Below, in pieces: positions 47,889 to 56,637 of a DNA stretch of 64,000 nucleotides; within the stretch, counting starts at the first letter, position 1; every line of letters starts with the position of its first letter. The position numbers and the translations under genes are program-made. Source of the stretch: Oscillatoriales cyanobacterium (GTDB lineage Bacteria > Cyanobacteriota > Cyanobacteriia > CACIAM-69d); NCBI GenBank assembly GCA_004292515.1, contig RDXB01000034.1, forward strand, positions 1-64,000. Reading direction: 5' to 3'. The notes below the pieces were generated by a model. It was not told the DNA's origin, ran no database searches, and was given only the letters and a program-made list of their open reading frames with translations.

Positions 47889-48428
47889 TTACGACCACCA
47901 GGGTTCTTCGCCGGTGCGGAAGTCGGTTTCCGGCCAGGGGCTGAGGCTCACGTTGTCGTCATCAACCGAAATGTGGGCCAGGGCCAGGGACAGGGGCGCG
48001 GGGCCGCGAACCACTTTGCCTTCGTTGTTATATTGCGAGCCGTGGCAGGGGCAAATAAATCTGTTGGCACTAGCGTTCCAGGGCACAACACAACCGAGGT
48101 GGGTGCAGACAGCGTTCAAACCATAGTTGGCGATCGCTTCTTTGCTATCTACGATCAGGTAGGTGGGGTCGCCCTTGAGGCCTTGAACCAAGACCCGATC
48201 GCCCACATTGTGTTCGGCCAGGAACGAGCTGAGTTTGACGCTGTTGCCCAGAGCATCCTTAGCCGCTACGCCGCCACCAGCACCACCGGTTGAAGGGGGA
48301 ATGAAGTAGCGCACAACGGGGTAGAGCGCGCCCAGGGCGATACCCGTTGCCGAGCCAAAGGTCAGAAAATTCATGAACTGGCGGCGACCCATGCTGGGTA
48401 CGTCCGCAGGGCTGGAAGCTTGAGCCAT
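47889..48428 (-). CDS. petC: Rieske iron-sulfur protein of cytochrome b6f
   Basis: PetC carries the 2Fe-2S cluster that takes electrons from plastoquinol. The ATG at 48,428 gives a 179-residue protein, [10 protein letters not shown]. It starts with a Tat-like signal-anchor, [20 protein letters not shown], which is retained as membrane helix. A Gly-rich hinge [13 protein letters not shown] follows. The cluster ligands are CTHLGC (Cys108, His110) and CPCHGS (Cys126, His129), with the disulfide Cys in each motif. An in-frame start 34 codons upstream has no support. First gene of petCA. Confidence 0.98.
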   Translation of the reverse strand: MAQASSPADVPSMGRRQFMNFLTFGSATGIALGALYPVVRYFIPPSTGGAGGGVAAKDALGNSVKLSSFLAEHNVGDRVLVQGLKGDPTYLIVDSKEAIANYGLNAVCTHLGCVVPWNASANRFICPCHGSQYNNEGKVVRGPAPLSLALAHISVDDDNVSLSPWPETDFRTGEEPWWS

Positions 48429-48959
48429 AATGCCTACTCGCGTGCCTTCTCTTGGGGGTTCTATAACGAATCTTAAAGATTGTATGACTGCAAGGGTGGG
48501 GTTTGAACAGGTCAAACAAAGCCACCGCAATTGCTAGGGTATTATTGCATCTCTCGGGCCAGGCGATCGCGTTGCTGAGGGGCGATCGCGCGGTCGTAAC
48601 AGATCCGTATAAAACTTCATATTGCGTTACAAATAATGACTACTCATCTCCCTCAACAAGGGACTGAAAGCCTGTCACTGAATCGTCTAAAACCCTGATT
48701 CCACCGTTACGATCTCGTGGGGGACAAGGGGCTGAGAGCCTGTCATTGAATCGTCTAAAACCCTGATTCCATCGTTACGATCTCGTGGGGGACAAGGGGC
48801 TTAAGCCCCTTGTTGCGAGGATTGGGGCACGAAAAATTAACCGTTTCAGCCTCACATCGAGAAATGACGACAGTTCCTAAAGTCCCTTGTTGTCCTGGGG
48901 CCGGTTTCAAACCGACCCAAACCCCGCCACACCCTTTATCACCATCACTCGATCGCCCT
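48429..48959. other. Divergent region between petC and DUF3067
   Basis: The first about 200 bp are the petC promoter region. From 48,645 to 48,890 it is filled by dispersed repeat copies (separate entry). No gene was seen. Confidence 0.65.
48645..48890. repeat. Dispersed palindromic repeat, tandemly duplicated copy
   Basis: The block 'gagcctgtca(t/c)tgaatcgtctaaaaccctgattcca' is present twice in tandem (about 48,656 and 48,732) and each is followed by 'ccgttacgatctcgtgggggac' or its variant. The perfect palindrome CAAGGGGCTTAAGCCCCTTG at 48,793-48,812 ends the array, followed by a right flank 'gaaatgacgacagttccta'. Confidence 0.85.
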
Positions 48960-49277
48960 ATGACTGGTCAAGACTTACACCAATGGATTGTGGACAAGTG
49001 GGGGTTTTCCTACGATGTGCAAGTCCGCAAAATCAAGGACAAGATTTTTGTGCAGGTGATGTGGCGCTACCTAGAGCAGGTGTCGTTTCCCCTGACGGAG
49101 GCGGAATATTTTGAGCATTTATCTACGGTGGCTACCTATATCCAAGGCTGGGGCGCAGTGGAACAGGTGCGATCGTTTATTGACACCACCAAAAACCGAC
49201 CACGCCAAGGCAAGGCCGTGAGCATCCCGATCGAACTGGGCGATCGCGCCTCGGAATGGTTGCTGGATTTGCCCTAG
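48960..49277 (+). CDS. DUF3067 family protein
   Basis: The 105-residue protein from the ATG at 48,960 starts MTGQDLHQWIVDKWGFSYDV and continues KIFVQVMWRYLEQVSFPLTE, then GKAVSIPIELGDRASEWLLD. This is the signature of DUF3067, a small soluble family shared by cyanobacteria and plastid-bearing eukaryotes, of unknown function. An in-frame start at 48,810 would add 50 residues of repeat-derived sequence and is rejected. Its stop codon TAG (49,275-49,277) overlaps the convergent menG stop on the other strand. Confidence 0.88.
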   Translation: MTGQDLHQWIVDKWGFSYDVQVRKIKDKIFVQVMWRYLEQVSFPLTEAEYFEHLSTVATYIQGWGAVEQVRSFIDTTKNRPRQGKAVSIPIELGDRASEWLLDLP

Positions 49278-49975
49278 GGTTTGGTGGCCACCAACACGCC
49301 CATCAGACCACCGACCAGGGGATAGTGCCGCACCGATTGGAAACCGATCGCCTGGGCCCGTTGCACCTGCTCGCGCCCCACGGGGAACCGCTGCAAGCTG
49401 GGCAGGATGTATTCATATTCAGCCGTTGCGCCAAATTGCTGGGCGACGGGAACCACCAGCCGATCGAGATAAAGTTGCTGAAATTGCTGGGCGATCGCGC
49501 TGGCGGGCCGATGGAAATCCAAGGCCGCCAGGGTCGCACCGGGTTGCAAGACGCGATACAGCTCCCGCAGCGCTTGATCAAAGTCGGTCACATTTCGCAG
49601 GCCATAGCCCACCGTGGCGCAGTCAAATTCCGCATCGGCAAAGGGCAAATTCAGCGCGTCCGCTTCCACCCAGGCGATCGGGGCCAAAGACCGAAATCCT
49701 TGGGGCCGATCGCGCGCCTGATCGAGCATTTGTGCCGAAAAGTCTGCCCCCACCACCTGACCGCTGGGGCCGACGGCCGCCGCCAACCGCAGGGCCAAAT
49801 CCCCGCTGCCGCAACAGAGATCTAAGGCGCGATCGCCCGGTTTTGCGCCGCTCCATTTCACGGTCATCTGTTTCCAAACCCGATGTAGCCCCAAGCTCAA
49901 CCAATCGTTGAGATCGTCATAAACGGGCGCAATCCGGTTAAAGATGCCTTGGACGCGATCGGCGGAAGCAGTCAT
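49274..49975 (-). CDS. menG: 2-phytyl-1,4-naphthoquinone / demethylmenaquinone methyltransferase
   Basis: MenG/UbiE adds the ring methyl in the last steps of phylloquinone synthesis (the photosystem I quinone) or menaquinone. The 233-residue SAM enzyme has IFNRIAPVYDDLNDWLSLGL near the start, SAM motif I ALDLCCGSGDLALRLA (about 49-64), and VGYGLRNVTDFDQALRELYR, the diagnostic UbiE/MenG region. Which quinone is methylated depends on the organism; in cyanobacteria with photosystem I, phylloquinone is usual. Its stop overlaps the convergent DUF3067 stop by 4 bp. Confidence 0.93.
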   Translation of the reverse strand: MTASADRVQGIFNRIAPVYDDLNDWLSLGLHRVWKQMTVKWSGAKPGDRALDLCCGSGDLALRLAAAVGPSGQVVGADFSAQMLDQARDRPQGFRSLAPIAWVEADALNLPFADAEFDCATVGYGLRNVTDFDQALRELYRVLQPGATLAALDFHRPASAIAQQFQQLYLDRLVVPVAQQFGATAEYEYILPSLQRFPVGREQVQRAQAIGFQSVRHYPLVGGLMGVLVATKP

Positions 49976-50029
49976 AGGAATCCGAAAAATCTTGGGATAA
50001 AGACTGGAGAGGAATTATTGGGGATGTCG

Positions 50030-50125
50030 TCGCGTCAGTCGCCGTAACAAGGGGCTTAAGCCCCTTGCTGCCTAACGATCCGTTGCCGGTGGCATCAGAG
50101 TTTTGGGCGACATGACAATCCCCCC
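50030..50125. repeat. Dispersed palindromic repeat copy
   Basis: 'cgtcagtcgccgtaa' leads into the perfect palindrome at 50,048-50,067, and then the right flank 'ctgcctaacgatccgttgccggtggcatcag', matching the 842-1145 copy. It sits between the tyrA stop and the menG start. Confidence 0.85.
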
Positions 50126-50171
50126 AGAAGGAAAGTGGATCTTTGAAATGAGTCTTGAAATCTAATTGGCG

Positions 50172-51011
50172 TTAATCAACGAAAGCCGATCGCGCCTGTT
50201 GGGTTTGTTCATAGCAGGTTTGGAGCGCGGCCCAATCCTGTTGATCGATCGCCCCCATGATTTGATCCAGTTGGTCACGATAGCACTGGAGCGATCGCAG
50301 CAATTCCGGCCGGTTGAATTGGGCCATCATCACCCCCAACTCCGGATTGCCACTGCCAACCCGGCTGGTGTCCCGAAATCCCGAGCTGGCCAGGGATTGA
50401 GCCAATGCCAGGGTTTCGGAATCCGGTTCCGCCCCGCAGGCTGCAATCAGGCTGGCGCTAATGGCCACGGGCAAATGGGAAATCCAAGCCACGGCCCGAT
50501 CGTGTTGTTCCGGGGTGCAACGGTAGAGGGTCGATCGCAAATCCTGCGCGATCTCGGTGACCCGGGCGATCGCTTCAGCCGGGGTGCGATCGGTCGGCGT
50601 AATCGCAAAGGGGCGACCCACAAACAAATCCGGCAGGGCCGCTTCGATGCCGCTGTCGGCCGTGCCCGCCATTGGATGGGCCCCGACAAAGTTCGGCCAC
50701 AGGGGTTCAATCGCCTGGACAATCGCCTGTTTCACCGAACCCACATCGGTCAACACCGCACTGGGGTTGAGGTGGGGAATCAGTTGGCGCACCGTCGGTT
50801 CGATCGCCCCGATCGGCGTACACAAGATCACCAGATCAGCTTCAGCCAGCAGCGCCAGATCACAACCCGCTCGATCGGCAATGCCCAGCTCGATCGCCCG
50901 ATCGGCCGTTGCTGATCGCCGCGCCACCCCAAAAATTTCGTGACCACAGGGCCGCAGGGCCAGCCCCAACGATCCACCAATTAAACCCAAGCCGACCACA
51001 CCAACCTTCAT
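50172..51011 (-). CDS. tyrA: Prephenate/arogenate dehydrogenase
   Basis: TyrA makes the tyrosine precursor; in cyanobacteria the NADP-linked arogenate activity is usual. The 279-residue protein from the ATG at 51,011 has the nucleotide-binding motif MKVGVVGLGLIGGSLGLALR (1-20), then VILCTPIGAIEPTVRQLIPH, LTDVGSVKQAIVQAIE, and GAHPMAGTADSGIEAALPDL, which contains the conserved catalytic His. SHLPVAISASLIAAC and SSGFRDTSRVGSGNPELG follow. An earlier in-frame start adds 14 residues outside the fold. There is no fused chorismate mutase domain. It follows psb34 by 90 bp. Confidence 0.95.
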   Translation of the reverse strand: MKVGVVGLGLIGGSLGLALRPCGHEIFGVARRSATADRAIELGIADRAGCDLALLAEADLVILCTPIGAIEPTVRQLIPHLNPSAVLTDVGSVKQAIVQAIEPLWPNFVGAHPMAGTADSGIEAALPDLFVGRPFAITPTDRTPAEAIARVTEIAQDLRSTLYRCTPEQHDRAVAWISHLPVAISASLIAACGAEPDSETLALAQSLASSGFRDTSRVGSGNPELGVMMAQFNRPELLRSLQCYRDQLDQIMGAIDQQDWAALQTCYEQTQQARSAFVD

Positions 51012-51101
51012 GACACCCCACTCCCAGAACAATGGGGCACGGCAAGGCCGCACCCCAAAGCCACAGCAGTTTTGCAGTTTTAATGAACCAGTGGTTAGCC
51101 C

Positions 51102-51272
51102 CTAGGACACCACAAAGGCGATCACCATCACCCCGAGTACCAAGCCCAGACCCAGAGCGCCCAAAACCACATAGTTCTGCTTTTGCGTTGAAGAGGGATC
51201 ATCAGCGGTATACATCTTCGGCTCTTTGGCAAAATTATTCAGGCGACCGCCATCTTCCGTGGTGTAAGGCAT
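51102..51272 (-). CDS. psb34: Photosystem II assembly protein Psb34
   Basis: This is a 56-residue minus-strand gene. The N-terminus MPYTTEDGGRLNNFAKEPKM is the conserved soluble part of this family (related to the tail of high-light-inducible proteins). After a short polar linker a single membrane helix follows, VVLGALGLGLVLGVMVIAFV, ending in VS. Psb34 (ssl1498-type) is known to bind CP47-containing photosystem II assembly intermediates in cyanobacteria. The start at 51,272 matches the family exactly. It lies 90 bp upstream of tyrA on the same strand; co-transcription is possible but not suggested by function. Confidence 0.9.
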   Translation of the reverse strand: MPYTTEDGGRLNNFAKEPKMYTADDPSSTQKQNYVVLGALGLGLVLGVMVIAFVVS

Positions 51273-51357
51273 TTGTTACAGTCCTTTGCAATTTTTAGCA
51301 ACACAGCATTAATCGCCACTGTAACAAACATCGACCGGCCCCGGTCAAGAGCCGTTC

Positions 51358-52257
51358 CTAGCTGCTGGTCACCAAACCGGTCAGGGGCGAGCTGGCGCTA
51401 GCTAACCCCTTCACTGGAATTCGCCCGGCCAAGTAGCCCAACCGGCCGGCCGCTGTGCCTAGGGCCATCGCGCGGGCCATGGCGGCGGGGTTTTCGGCCT
51501 GGGCGATCGCGGTGTTGATCAACAGCGCCGAAGCACCCAGTTCCATTGCTTGGGTGGCCTCGCTGGGCGTGCCAATCCCCGCATCCACCACCACCGGAAT
51601 CTTGGCGTTTTCCACAATGATTTGAATATTGGCCGCGTTCTTAATCCCTTGTCCTGAGCCGATCGGGGAACCCAAGGGCATAACCGTGGCGCAACCAGCC
51701 TCTTCCAAATGCTTGGCCAAAAGCGGGTCAGCATTGACATAGGGCAGCACGGCAAAGCCTTCTTTCACCAACTGCTCGGCGGCCCGCAAGGTTTCGATCG
51801 GGTCGGGTAGCAGGTATTTCAAATCAGGAATCACTTCCAGCTTCACGAAGTTGTTGTCCTCCTGGCCCAGCAGCTTGGCCATCTCGCGACCCAGCCGCGC
51901 CACCCGAATCGCTTCATCGGCCGTTTGGCAACCGGCCGTGTTGGGCAACATCCAAATTTTTGACCAATCGATCGCCTCGGCCAGTCCTTCATGGCCCGGA
52001 GCCTGGGTTTGCACCCGGCGCACGGCCACAGTGACGATTTCACAGCCACTCGCTGCGATACAAGCCTGCATTTCTGCCATGCTGCGATATTTACCTGTGC
52101 CGGTCATCAGGCGCGATCGAAAGGTGCGACCGGCAATCACGAGCGGTGGGTCGGCAATCAAATCCGCGATCGGGTCTACGGGATCAGAGTCTGGGGCAGC
52201 AGCGGTTATGCCTAGGGCAGTCAGGGACGGATCGCGTTGCCGATCGGTGGTTTGCAT
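51358..52257 (-). CDS. thiG: Thiazole synthase (ThiG)
   Basis: ThiG builds the thiazole phosphate ring of thiamine from DXP, dehydroglycine and ThiS-thiocarboxylate. The 299-residue protein has a family-poor N-terminal extension (about 1-35). The TIM barrel follows: [20 protein letters not shown], then VTVAVRR, and [16 protein letters not shown] with the Schiff-base Lys (about residue 139). Late motifs are [20 protein letters not shown] and [20 protein letters not shown] with [10 protein letters not shown]. No thiS or thiO is adjacent and no TPP riboswitch was seen in its leader. Confidence 0.95.
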   Translation of the reverse strand: MQTTDRQRDPSLTALGITAAAPDSDPVDPIADLIADPPLVIAGRTFRSRLMTGTGKYRSMAEMQACIAASGCEIVTVAVRRVQTQAPGHEGLAEAIDWSKIWMLPNTAGCQTADEAIRVARLGREMAKLLGQEDNNFVKLEVIPDLKYLLPDPIETLRAAEQLVKEGFAVLPYVNADPLLAKHLEEAGCATVMPLGSPIGSGQGIKNAANIQIIVENAKIPVVVDAGIGTPSEATQAMELGASALLINTAIAQAENPAAMARAMALGTAAGRLGYLAGRIPVKGLASASSPLTGLVTSS

Positions 52258-52513
52258 GGGGCGAATCCTCTAGGGAAAAACTATCGAGTGCGCAATGCCA
52301 GTCCCCTATTTTCGGATGTTGCGGATCGGTTCGGGCGGCAGCGATCGCCAATCGCCATCAATTGCAGTTTCTTGGCAGCCTTGCGCAATCAGTCATCACA
52401 GACAAGGGGCTTCGGCCCCTTGCACCCCCATGATCAAATTACATAACTTAAATCACATAAACCAGTCATGCAACCGATCAAAATCAGCCGATCAAAATCA
52501 GCTCGTCGTGCAC
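52258..52513. other. Intergenic region with palindrome core
   Basis: It includes a variant of the dispersed palindrome, CAAGGGGCTTCGGCCCCTTG, at 52,403-52,422, in which TTCG is a tetraloop-like centre. This makes a strong 8-bp stem in either transcript, placed between the RsbW-like gene end and the thiG start. Confidence 0.75.
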
Positions 52514-53119
52514 CTAGGCCGGAAAGGCCTTGCGCACCATCAAACAGTTGCGCCCACCATAGCGCCGGTAGCGCACCCGCTGGGACAACTGCTCCATAAA
52601 CATCAAGCCTCGCCCCGATTCCTTTTCCAGGGGATTGCGATGCTCTTGGCGCAAGGCGGCCAACTTGGCATCCCAGTCAAAGGGATCGCCACAGTCCCAA
52701 ATCTCAATCACCAAGCAACGACCCGATCGCCCCACTTCCACGACGATCGGGGTTTGGGGCGGCCGGTGGCGATGGGCATGGCGTGCCGCATTGGTAAAGC
52801 CTTCCGTGAGAATCAACTGACATTCCCACAGAAACTGCGGCGGCAACCGCTCTGGAATCACCTGTTGCAGCCGCCGGTCAAACCACTGCAACAGATCGGG
52901 TAGTTCTTGCAGATCAGTTGTCAGCTTAAGGCGCGATCGGTAGCGCACCGGTCGCCACTGGTTATCGTTTTGGCGATCCAACCAATGACGCAAGCGCAAC
53001 CAAATGGCCAAGAGCAGGTGTCTCAGGCGAGACCCCATCTTGCCCCGAAGCAACGACGTTAGCGGCGAGCGCGATGCGGGTCGTCGCGCCGCGATCGAAC
53101 CTTTAGGACGAGCGCCCAT
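52514..53119 (-). CDS. RsbW/SpoIIAB-like anti-sigma kinase (HATPase_c_2)
   Basis: The 201-residue protein has a GHKL ATPase domain of the anti-sigma factor/serine kinase type from about residue 60. The N-box ILTEGFTNAARHAH gives catalytic Glu106 and Mg-binding Asn110, the G1 box is WDCGDPFD (141-148), and the G2 box is SGRGLMFMEQ (168-177). Such kinases phosphorylate a STAS partner and may sequester a target. The Arg-rich N-terminal about 55 residues are unusual (an internal start at Met28 is possible). It lies 13 bp downstream of the STAS-sugar transferase gene on the same strand, so the STAS domain next door is the likely partner (inference). Confidence 0.88.
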   Translation of the reverse strand: MGARPKGSIAARRPASRSPLTSLLRGKMGSRLRHLLLAIWLRLRHWLDRQNDNQWRPVRYRSRLKLTTDLQELPDLLQWFDRRLQQVIPERLPPQFLWECQLILTEGFTNAARHAHRHRPPQTPIVVEVGRSGRCLVIEIWDCGDPFDWDAKLAALRQEHRNPLEKESGRGLMFMEQLSQRVRYRRYGGRNCLMVRKAFPA

Positions 53120-53132
53120 GCAATCTGCCTAG

Positions 53133-54158
53133 TTACATTGCACCGCTATTGCGGGAGAACAACACAGCGACGGTCTTGAAGATTAGCTTCAGATCGTGTT
53201 TTAGGCTCCAGTTTTCCTGGTAGTCCAAATCTAGGCGAATCACGTCCTCAAACTTCTTGACCTGCGATCGGCCGTTCACTTGCCACTCGCCGGTCATGCC
53301 GGGACGCACATCCAACCGCTGCCACTGGGGCACTTCATAGCGCTCCACCTCATCAGGCGTGGGCGGACGAGTGCCCACCAAGCTCATGTCACCCCGCAAC
53401 ACGTTCCAAAACTGTGGAAACTCATCCAGGCTGGTTTTGCGCAAGAACCGGCCAACCCGCGTGATGCGGGGATCATTGTCGTTCTTGAAGAATGCCCCCT
53501 CTGCTTGATTCTTCACTTGGTGACGACGCGCTTCCGCATCAGGCACCATCGATCGAAACTTCCACAGCCGGAAGCGCTTACCCATCCATCCACAGCGCAC
53601 CTGGCTAAACAGGATCGGCCCCGGGCTATCCAAACGAATGATGATCGCCAGCGGGATAAACATGACTCCCAAAATAGTTAGCCCGATCAGCGCACCGGCA
53701 ATGTCCAAACTGCGTTTGATCCAAGATCGCACGGATGGATGGGTTGCTGGCGGCAGAACGTCTTCTTTTCTGGAGTTACTGTCGGTTGTGGTCAGGGCGG
53801 CCGAAGACTCGATCGAGAGCATCGCATCCAACCCCGTCATCGACAGCACCGCCATCACGGGTGGTTGCACGGCTCGCAACACAAAACTGACCCCCGTGGC
53901 ATGGGCTAGCTTGTAGCTATTCACCAGCGCCCCAATCCCGCTACTGTCCACAAAGGCCGTTTGGCTAAAATCCAGTGTGATTTGCACGGGCAGCGGATCG
54001 GCTTCGCACAGGGTCTTACAGGTTTCCTTAAAGTCAACCGCTTCCAAAACTGACAAGCGCTCAGGGATGTGGACGATGGTTTCAGTGGTTCCGGCCACGG
54101 TCGAAACACCAAGATTAGCAGGCTGCGAAGTCATAGAACTTTGCGAATTAATCGACAA
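53133..54158 (-). CDS. STAS domain fused to a bacterial sugar transferase
   Basis: A 341-residue fusion. Residues about 25-120 form a STAS (anti-sigma antagonist) domain with [20 protein letters not shown]; the DSSG at 71-74 keeps the phosphorylatable Ser. A linker leads to a bacterial sugar transferase domain. The latter has [20 protein letters not shown] (148-167, membrane hairpin), [22 protein letters not shown] and [20 protein letters not shown] with VGTRPP (241-265, catalytic Asp-Glu), then [14 protein letters not shown]. Such enzymes load the first sugar phosphate onto undecaprenyl phosphate to start exopolysaccharide units. The domain joining suggests direct control by partner switching with the RsbW-like product downstream. 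Confidence 0.92.
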   Translation of the reverse strand: MSINSQSSMTSQPANLGVSTVAGTTETIVHIPERLSVLEAVDFKETCKTLCEADPLPVQITLDFSQTAFVDSSGIGALVNSYKLAHATGVSFVLRAVQPPVMAVLSMTGLDAMLSIESSAALTTTDSNSRKEDVLPPATHPSVRSWIKRSLDIAGALIGLTILGVMFIPLAIIIRLDSPGPILFSQVRCGWMGKRFRLWKFRSMVPDAEARRHQVKNQAEGAFFKNDNDPRITRVGRFLRKTSLDEFPQFWNVLRGDMSLVGTRPPTPDEVERYEVPQWQRLDVRPGMTGEWQVNGRSQVKKFEDVIRLDLDYQENWSLKHDLKLIFKTVAVLFSRNSGAM

Positions 54159-54704
54159 TTAGCAGTTAACCGGAAGCAAAAGACAGTTGGCCAGCGCGCT
54201 CTGGCACCCCGTAAGCAACAACATCTCGGGCGGGCGATCGAAAACCGGTAGCCTCTTGAGGACTGGCCAAGGGCGATCGCAGCGGTCGGGCCAGCAGCTA
54301 CCGAACAATCGCAGGCGTAAAAATCCAGAATCTTAGCGGGTTCTTCTGTGCGATCGCTGATCAAACGACGAGCGACCAAACGGCAAGCGATCGCAGTAAC
54401 GATCACAGCACAGAGCGATCGGTTGCTCGCTCTACGATAGTTGCTCCATTCATGTATAACCCATCCACTTTGCTGAATTTTCCAAGAAATATAGACTTAT
54501 CCCCAGCTAGAAGATGTTTCCCGAGATCGTGCCCAAAATCCTGCCCAAAATCCTGCCCAAGATTGTGATTGTGTTTCAGGAAAGCACCCTAGATCTGCCC
54601 TAAAGCTGCCCTAAATCGATCCCAAACTGATCCTAAAGCGATCCTAAATCGAGGCTTTGAAGTCATAGGACTGGTCGCCATTGGTGGAAATCCAGACGAA
54701 ATGG

Positions 54705-54983
54705 TTAATTGTGGTTAGTCTCTGATCGGTTGATTCTCTGGCGATGACGATTGGGGTCAAGGAAATCAACCGTTTCGGCTTGGCTGGCGACCCAGGTGGT
54801 GACGACGTTGCCACAGGCGATCAGGTGGACGCAAAATCCGTTGCCGCCGGTAGTGTTGGTGATTGGCAAAATCCAAGGCGGCCGGGTGCGCCAGACGATC
54901 GCCGATCGGGTAGAGCTGACCGGCAATGAAACCCCCCAAGTCCATCGAAAATCACAACGCCAAGACCGATCGCCCCGCCTCAT
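54705..54983 (-). CDS. Possible small hypothetical protein
   Basis: A 92-codon frame with no recognised motif. The middle part, VSLPVSSTRSAIVWRTRPPW followed by ILPITNTTGGNGFCVHLIAC, is not low-complexity and could be a short real protein or the remnant of a longer gene. No RBS, partner or family similarity is evident, and an opposite-strand frame of similar length overlaps it. Kept only as a candidate. Confidence 0.25.
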   Translation of the reverse strand: MRRGDRSWRCDFRWTWGVSLPVSSTRSAIVWRTRPPWILPITNTTGGNGFCVHLIACGNVVTTWVASQAETVDFLDPNRHRQRINRSETNHN

Positions 54984-55058
54984 CGGGCGATTGTCCCGGC
55001 TATTCAGTCCCTAGGAAGCCCAATTCTGTAACGATTTTGGCAGCAATTTTGCTGCTCT

Positions 55059-55077
55059 ATTAACCTTCTCTTTACCC
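55059..55077 (+). promoter_or_regulatory. Candidate Pho box upstream of pstSCAB
   Basis: ATTAACCT (55,059-55,066) and CTTTACCC (55,070-55,077) are two 8-bp direct repeats with a 3-bp spacer, close to the cyanobacterial Pho box pattern (PyTTAAPyPy repeats bound by the PhoB-like regulator). A weaker third unit may follow at 55,081. It lies about 215 bp before the pstS ATG, so the transcript would have a long leader. Confidence 0.5.
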
Positions 55078-55116
55078 AAGCGGTTTATGCTAGCCGCCGT
55101 TTACTCATGTCAGCAT

Positions 55117-55158
55117 TTTGCGCGGCAGTATTTGCGCGGCAGCATTTGCGCGGCAGTA
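55117..55158. repeat. 14-bp tandem repeat, three units, in pstS leader
   Basis: TTTGCGCGGCAGTA (55,117-55,130), TTTGCGCGGCAGCA (55,131-55,144) and TTTGCGCGGCAGTA (55,145-55,158) follow directly, between the candidate Pho box and the pstS start. Confidence 0.95.
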
Positions 55159-55290
55159 ACTGATCGCGCCGGTTTTCACCTGAGCCGCCGTTCTTGTCGC
55201 GATCGCACCCTCGCCATCCATCGCTTTCAATCGCTGTTATCCGTTTGCCGATCGAGCAACATCCTCGATCCCAACCATCCCCAAAGCTTT

Positions 55291-56373
55291 ATGACTCACT
55301 TCCCCCTGCGTCGAATCACTCGCCAAGCGGCTGCCACTTCGATCGCAGCCCTGGCACTTTCCCTGGCTGCATGCGGTGGCGGCACTCCTCAAGCGGGCAC
55401 CAGCCCCGCCGGTGAGTCGCCCGCCGGTGGTAGCCCCGCTGATAGCCCCGCCGCTGCCGAAGCAACGGTTAAAGTCGATGGCTCCAGCACGGTCTTCCCC
55501 ATCTCGGAAGCCATGGCCGAAGAATTCATGAAGGCCAACCCAAACATCAAAGTCATTGTCGGTTCGTCAGGTACCGGCGGCGGCTTCAAGAAATTCTGCG
55601 CTGGGGAAACCGACATTTCCAACGCCTCGCGTCCGATCAAGAAAGAAGAAATCGAACTGTGCAAGAAGGGCAACGTGGAATACGTTGAGTTGCCCGTTTC
55701 CTACGATGGTTTGTCAGTGGTGGTCAACCCCAAAAATGACTTTGTCACTTGCTTGAGCGTTGATCAGCTCAAGAAGATGTGGGAACCGGCTGCCGAGGGC
55801 AAAGTGAAGAGTTGGAAAGACATTGATCCCAAATTCCCTGATAAGCCTCTGGCACTCTATGGTGCAGGGACTGATTCAGGGACTTACGATTACTTCACCA
55901 AAGTGATTACCGGCGAAGAAGGCAAGAGCCGGGGTGACTACACGCCTAGCGAAGATGACAACGTGATTGTGCAGGGTGTGTCTGGCGATGAAAGCAGCCT
56001 CGGCTTCTTCGGCTTTGCTTATTACGAAGCCAATAAGGACAAGCTGAAGCTGGTGGAAATCAAGGGCAAGAGCGGTAAGTGTGTGGCCCCGAGCGCTGAG
56101 ACGATCGCCGATGCCTCCTACGAGCCGCTGTCGCGTCCTGAGTTCATTTATGTCAAGAAGGATGCCCTGAGCAAGCCGGAAGTGAAGGCCTTTGCCGCGT
56201 TCCAAATTGACCCAGCTAACAAGCAAATCATTGCTGACACCGGCTATCTGCCTTTGACCGAAGAGCTAGCTCCCTTGGTGAAAGCCCGCTTGGATGCCGC
56301 CACAACCGGCACGATGTTTGCCGACAAGGATGCCAAGAAGAAAAAGCTGGCTGACCTGCTGAAGGCTAAGTAA
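55291..56373 (+). CDS. pstS: Phosphate-binding lipoprotein of ABC importer
   Basis: PstS captures inorganic phosphate in the periplasm and hands it to PstC-PstA. From the ATG at 55,291 (360 residues) it has a lipoprotein signal, [14 protein letters not shown], whose lipobox Cys is anchored to the membrane. A Gly/Ser/Pro-rich tether with [19 protein letters not shown] follows. The binding domain has [35 protein letters not shown] and [12 protein letters not shown], the phosphate-binding loops of the PstS family. [20 protein letters not shown] completes the site. It heads pstSCAB. Confidence 0.97.
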   Translation: MTHFPLRRITRQAAATSIAALALSLAACGGGTPQAGTSPAGESPAGGSPADSPAAAEATVKVDGSSTVFPISEAMAEEFMKANPNIKVIVGSSGTGGGFKKFCAGETDISNASRPIKKEEIELCKKGNVEYVELPVSYDGLSVVVNPKNDFVTCLSVDQLKKMWEPAAEGKVKSWKDIDPKFPDKPLALYGAGTDSGTYDYFTKVITGEEGKSRGDYTPSEDDNVIVQGVSGDESSLGFFGFAYYEANKDKLKLVEIKGKSGKCVAPSAETIADASYEPLSRPEFIYVKKDALSKPEVKAFAAFQIDPANKQIIADTGYLPLTEELAPLVKARLDAATTGTMFADKDAKKKKLADLLKAK

Positions 56374-56637
56374 CCCATACAGCCAGATTGGGGGAGTGAC
56401 TGTAGTCCAAGTCTATTAAGGACAGATCAAAGGCAGCATTTCCCCACCCGACCGGGGGGCGCTACCTCGCTGTCAGCAATCAGACCGTTGTTTACTGACT
56501 TTGGTTACCGAATTAAGCAGCTTCCGCCCCTAGGGGTAAGTATGCTGCTCGATTCGGTTTGTCTTTCGCAAAGACCTAAATTGCGGTTCAATTCAAAAAT
56601 TGCGGAGATCTTGGCGAGTCCTCGTCAATCTGTACCT

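Larger units (their letters stand above)
54159..55290. other. 1.1-kb region upstream of pstS
   Basis: It is mostly without a recognised gene. It has imperfect direct repeats 'atcctgcccaaa' (54,537-54,562) and 'gatcc(t/c)aaa(g/c)' (54,616-54,655), a possible short minus-strand frame (54,705-54,983, separate entry), a candidate Pho box (55,059-55,077) and a 14-bp tandem repeat (55,117-55,158). An in-frame ATG at 55,087 for pstS lies here but would put 68 residues before the lipoprotein signal. Confidence 0.65.

Noticed and set aside
52258-52513. TPP riboswitch upstream of thiG
   Set aside because: The conserved CUGAGA and related TPP core elements were not found in the leader.
54751-55014. Plus-strand frame of 87 codons upstream of pstS
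   Set aside because: It is opposite another weak frame and shows no protein features; at most one of the two could be real.
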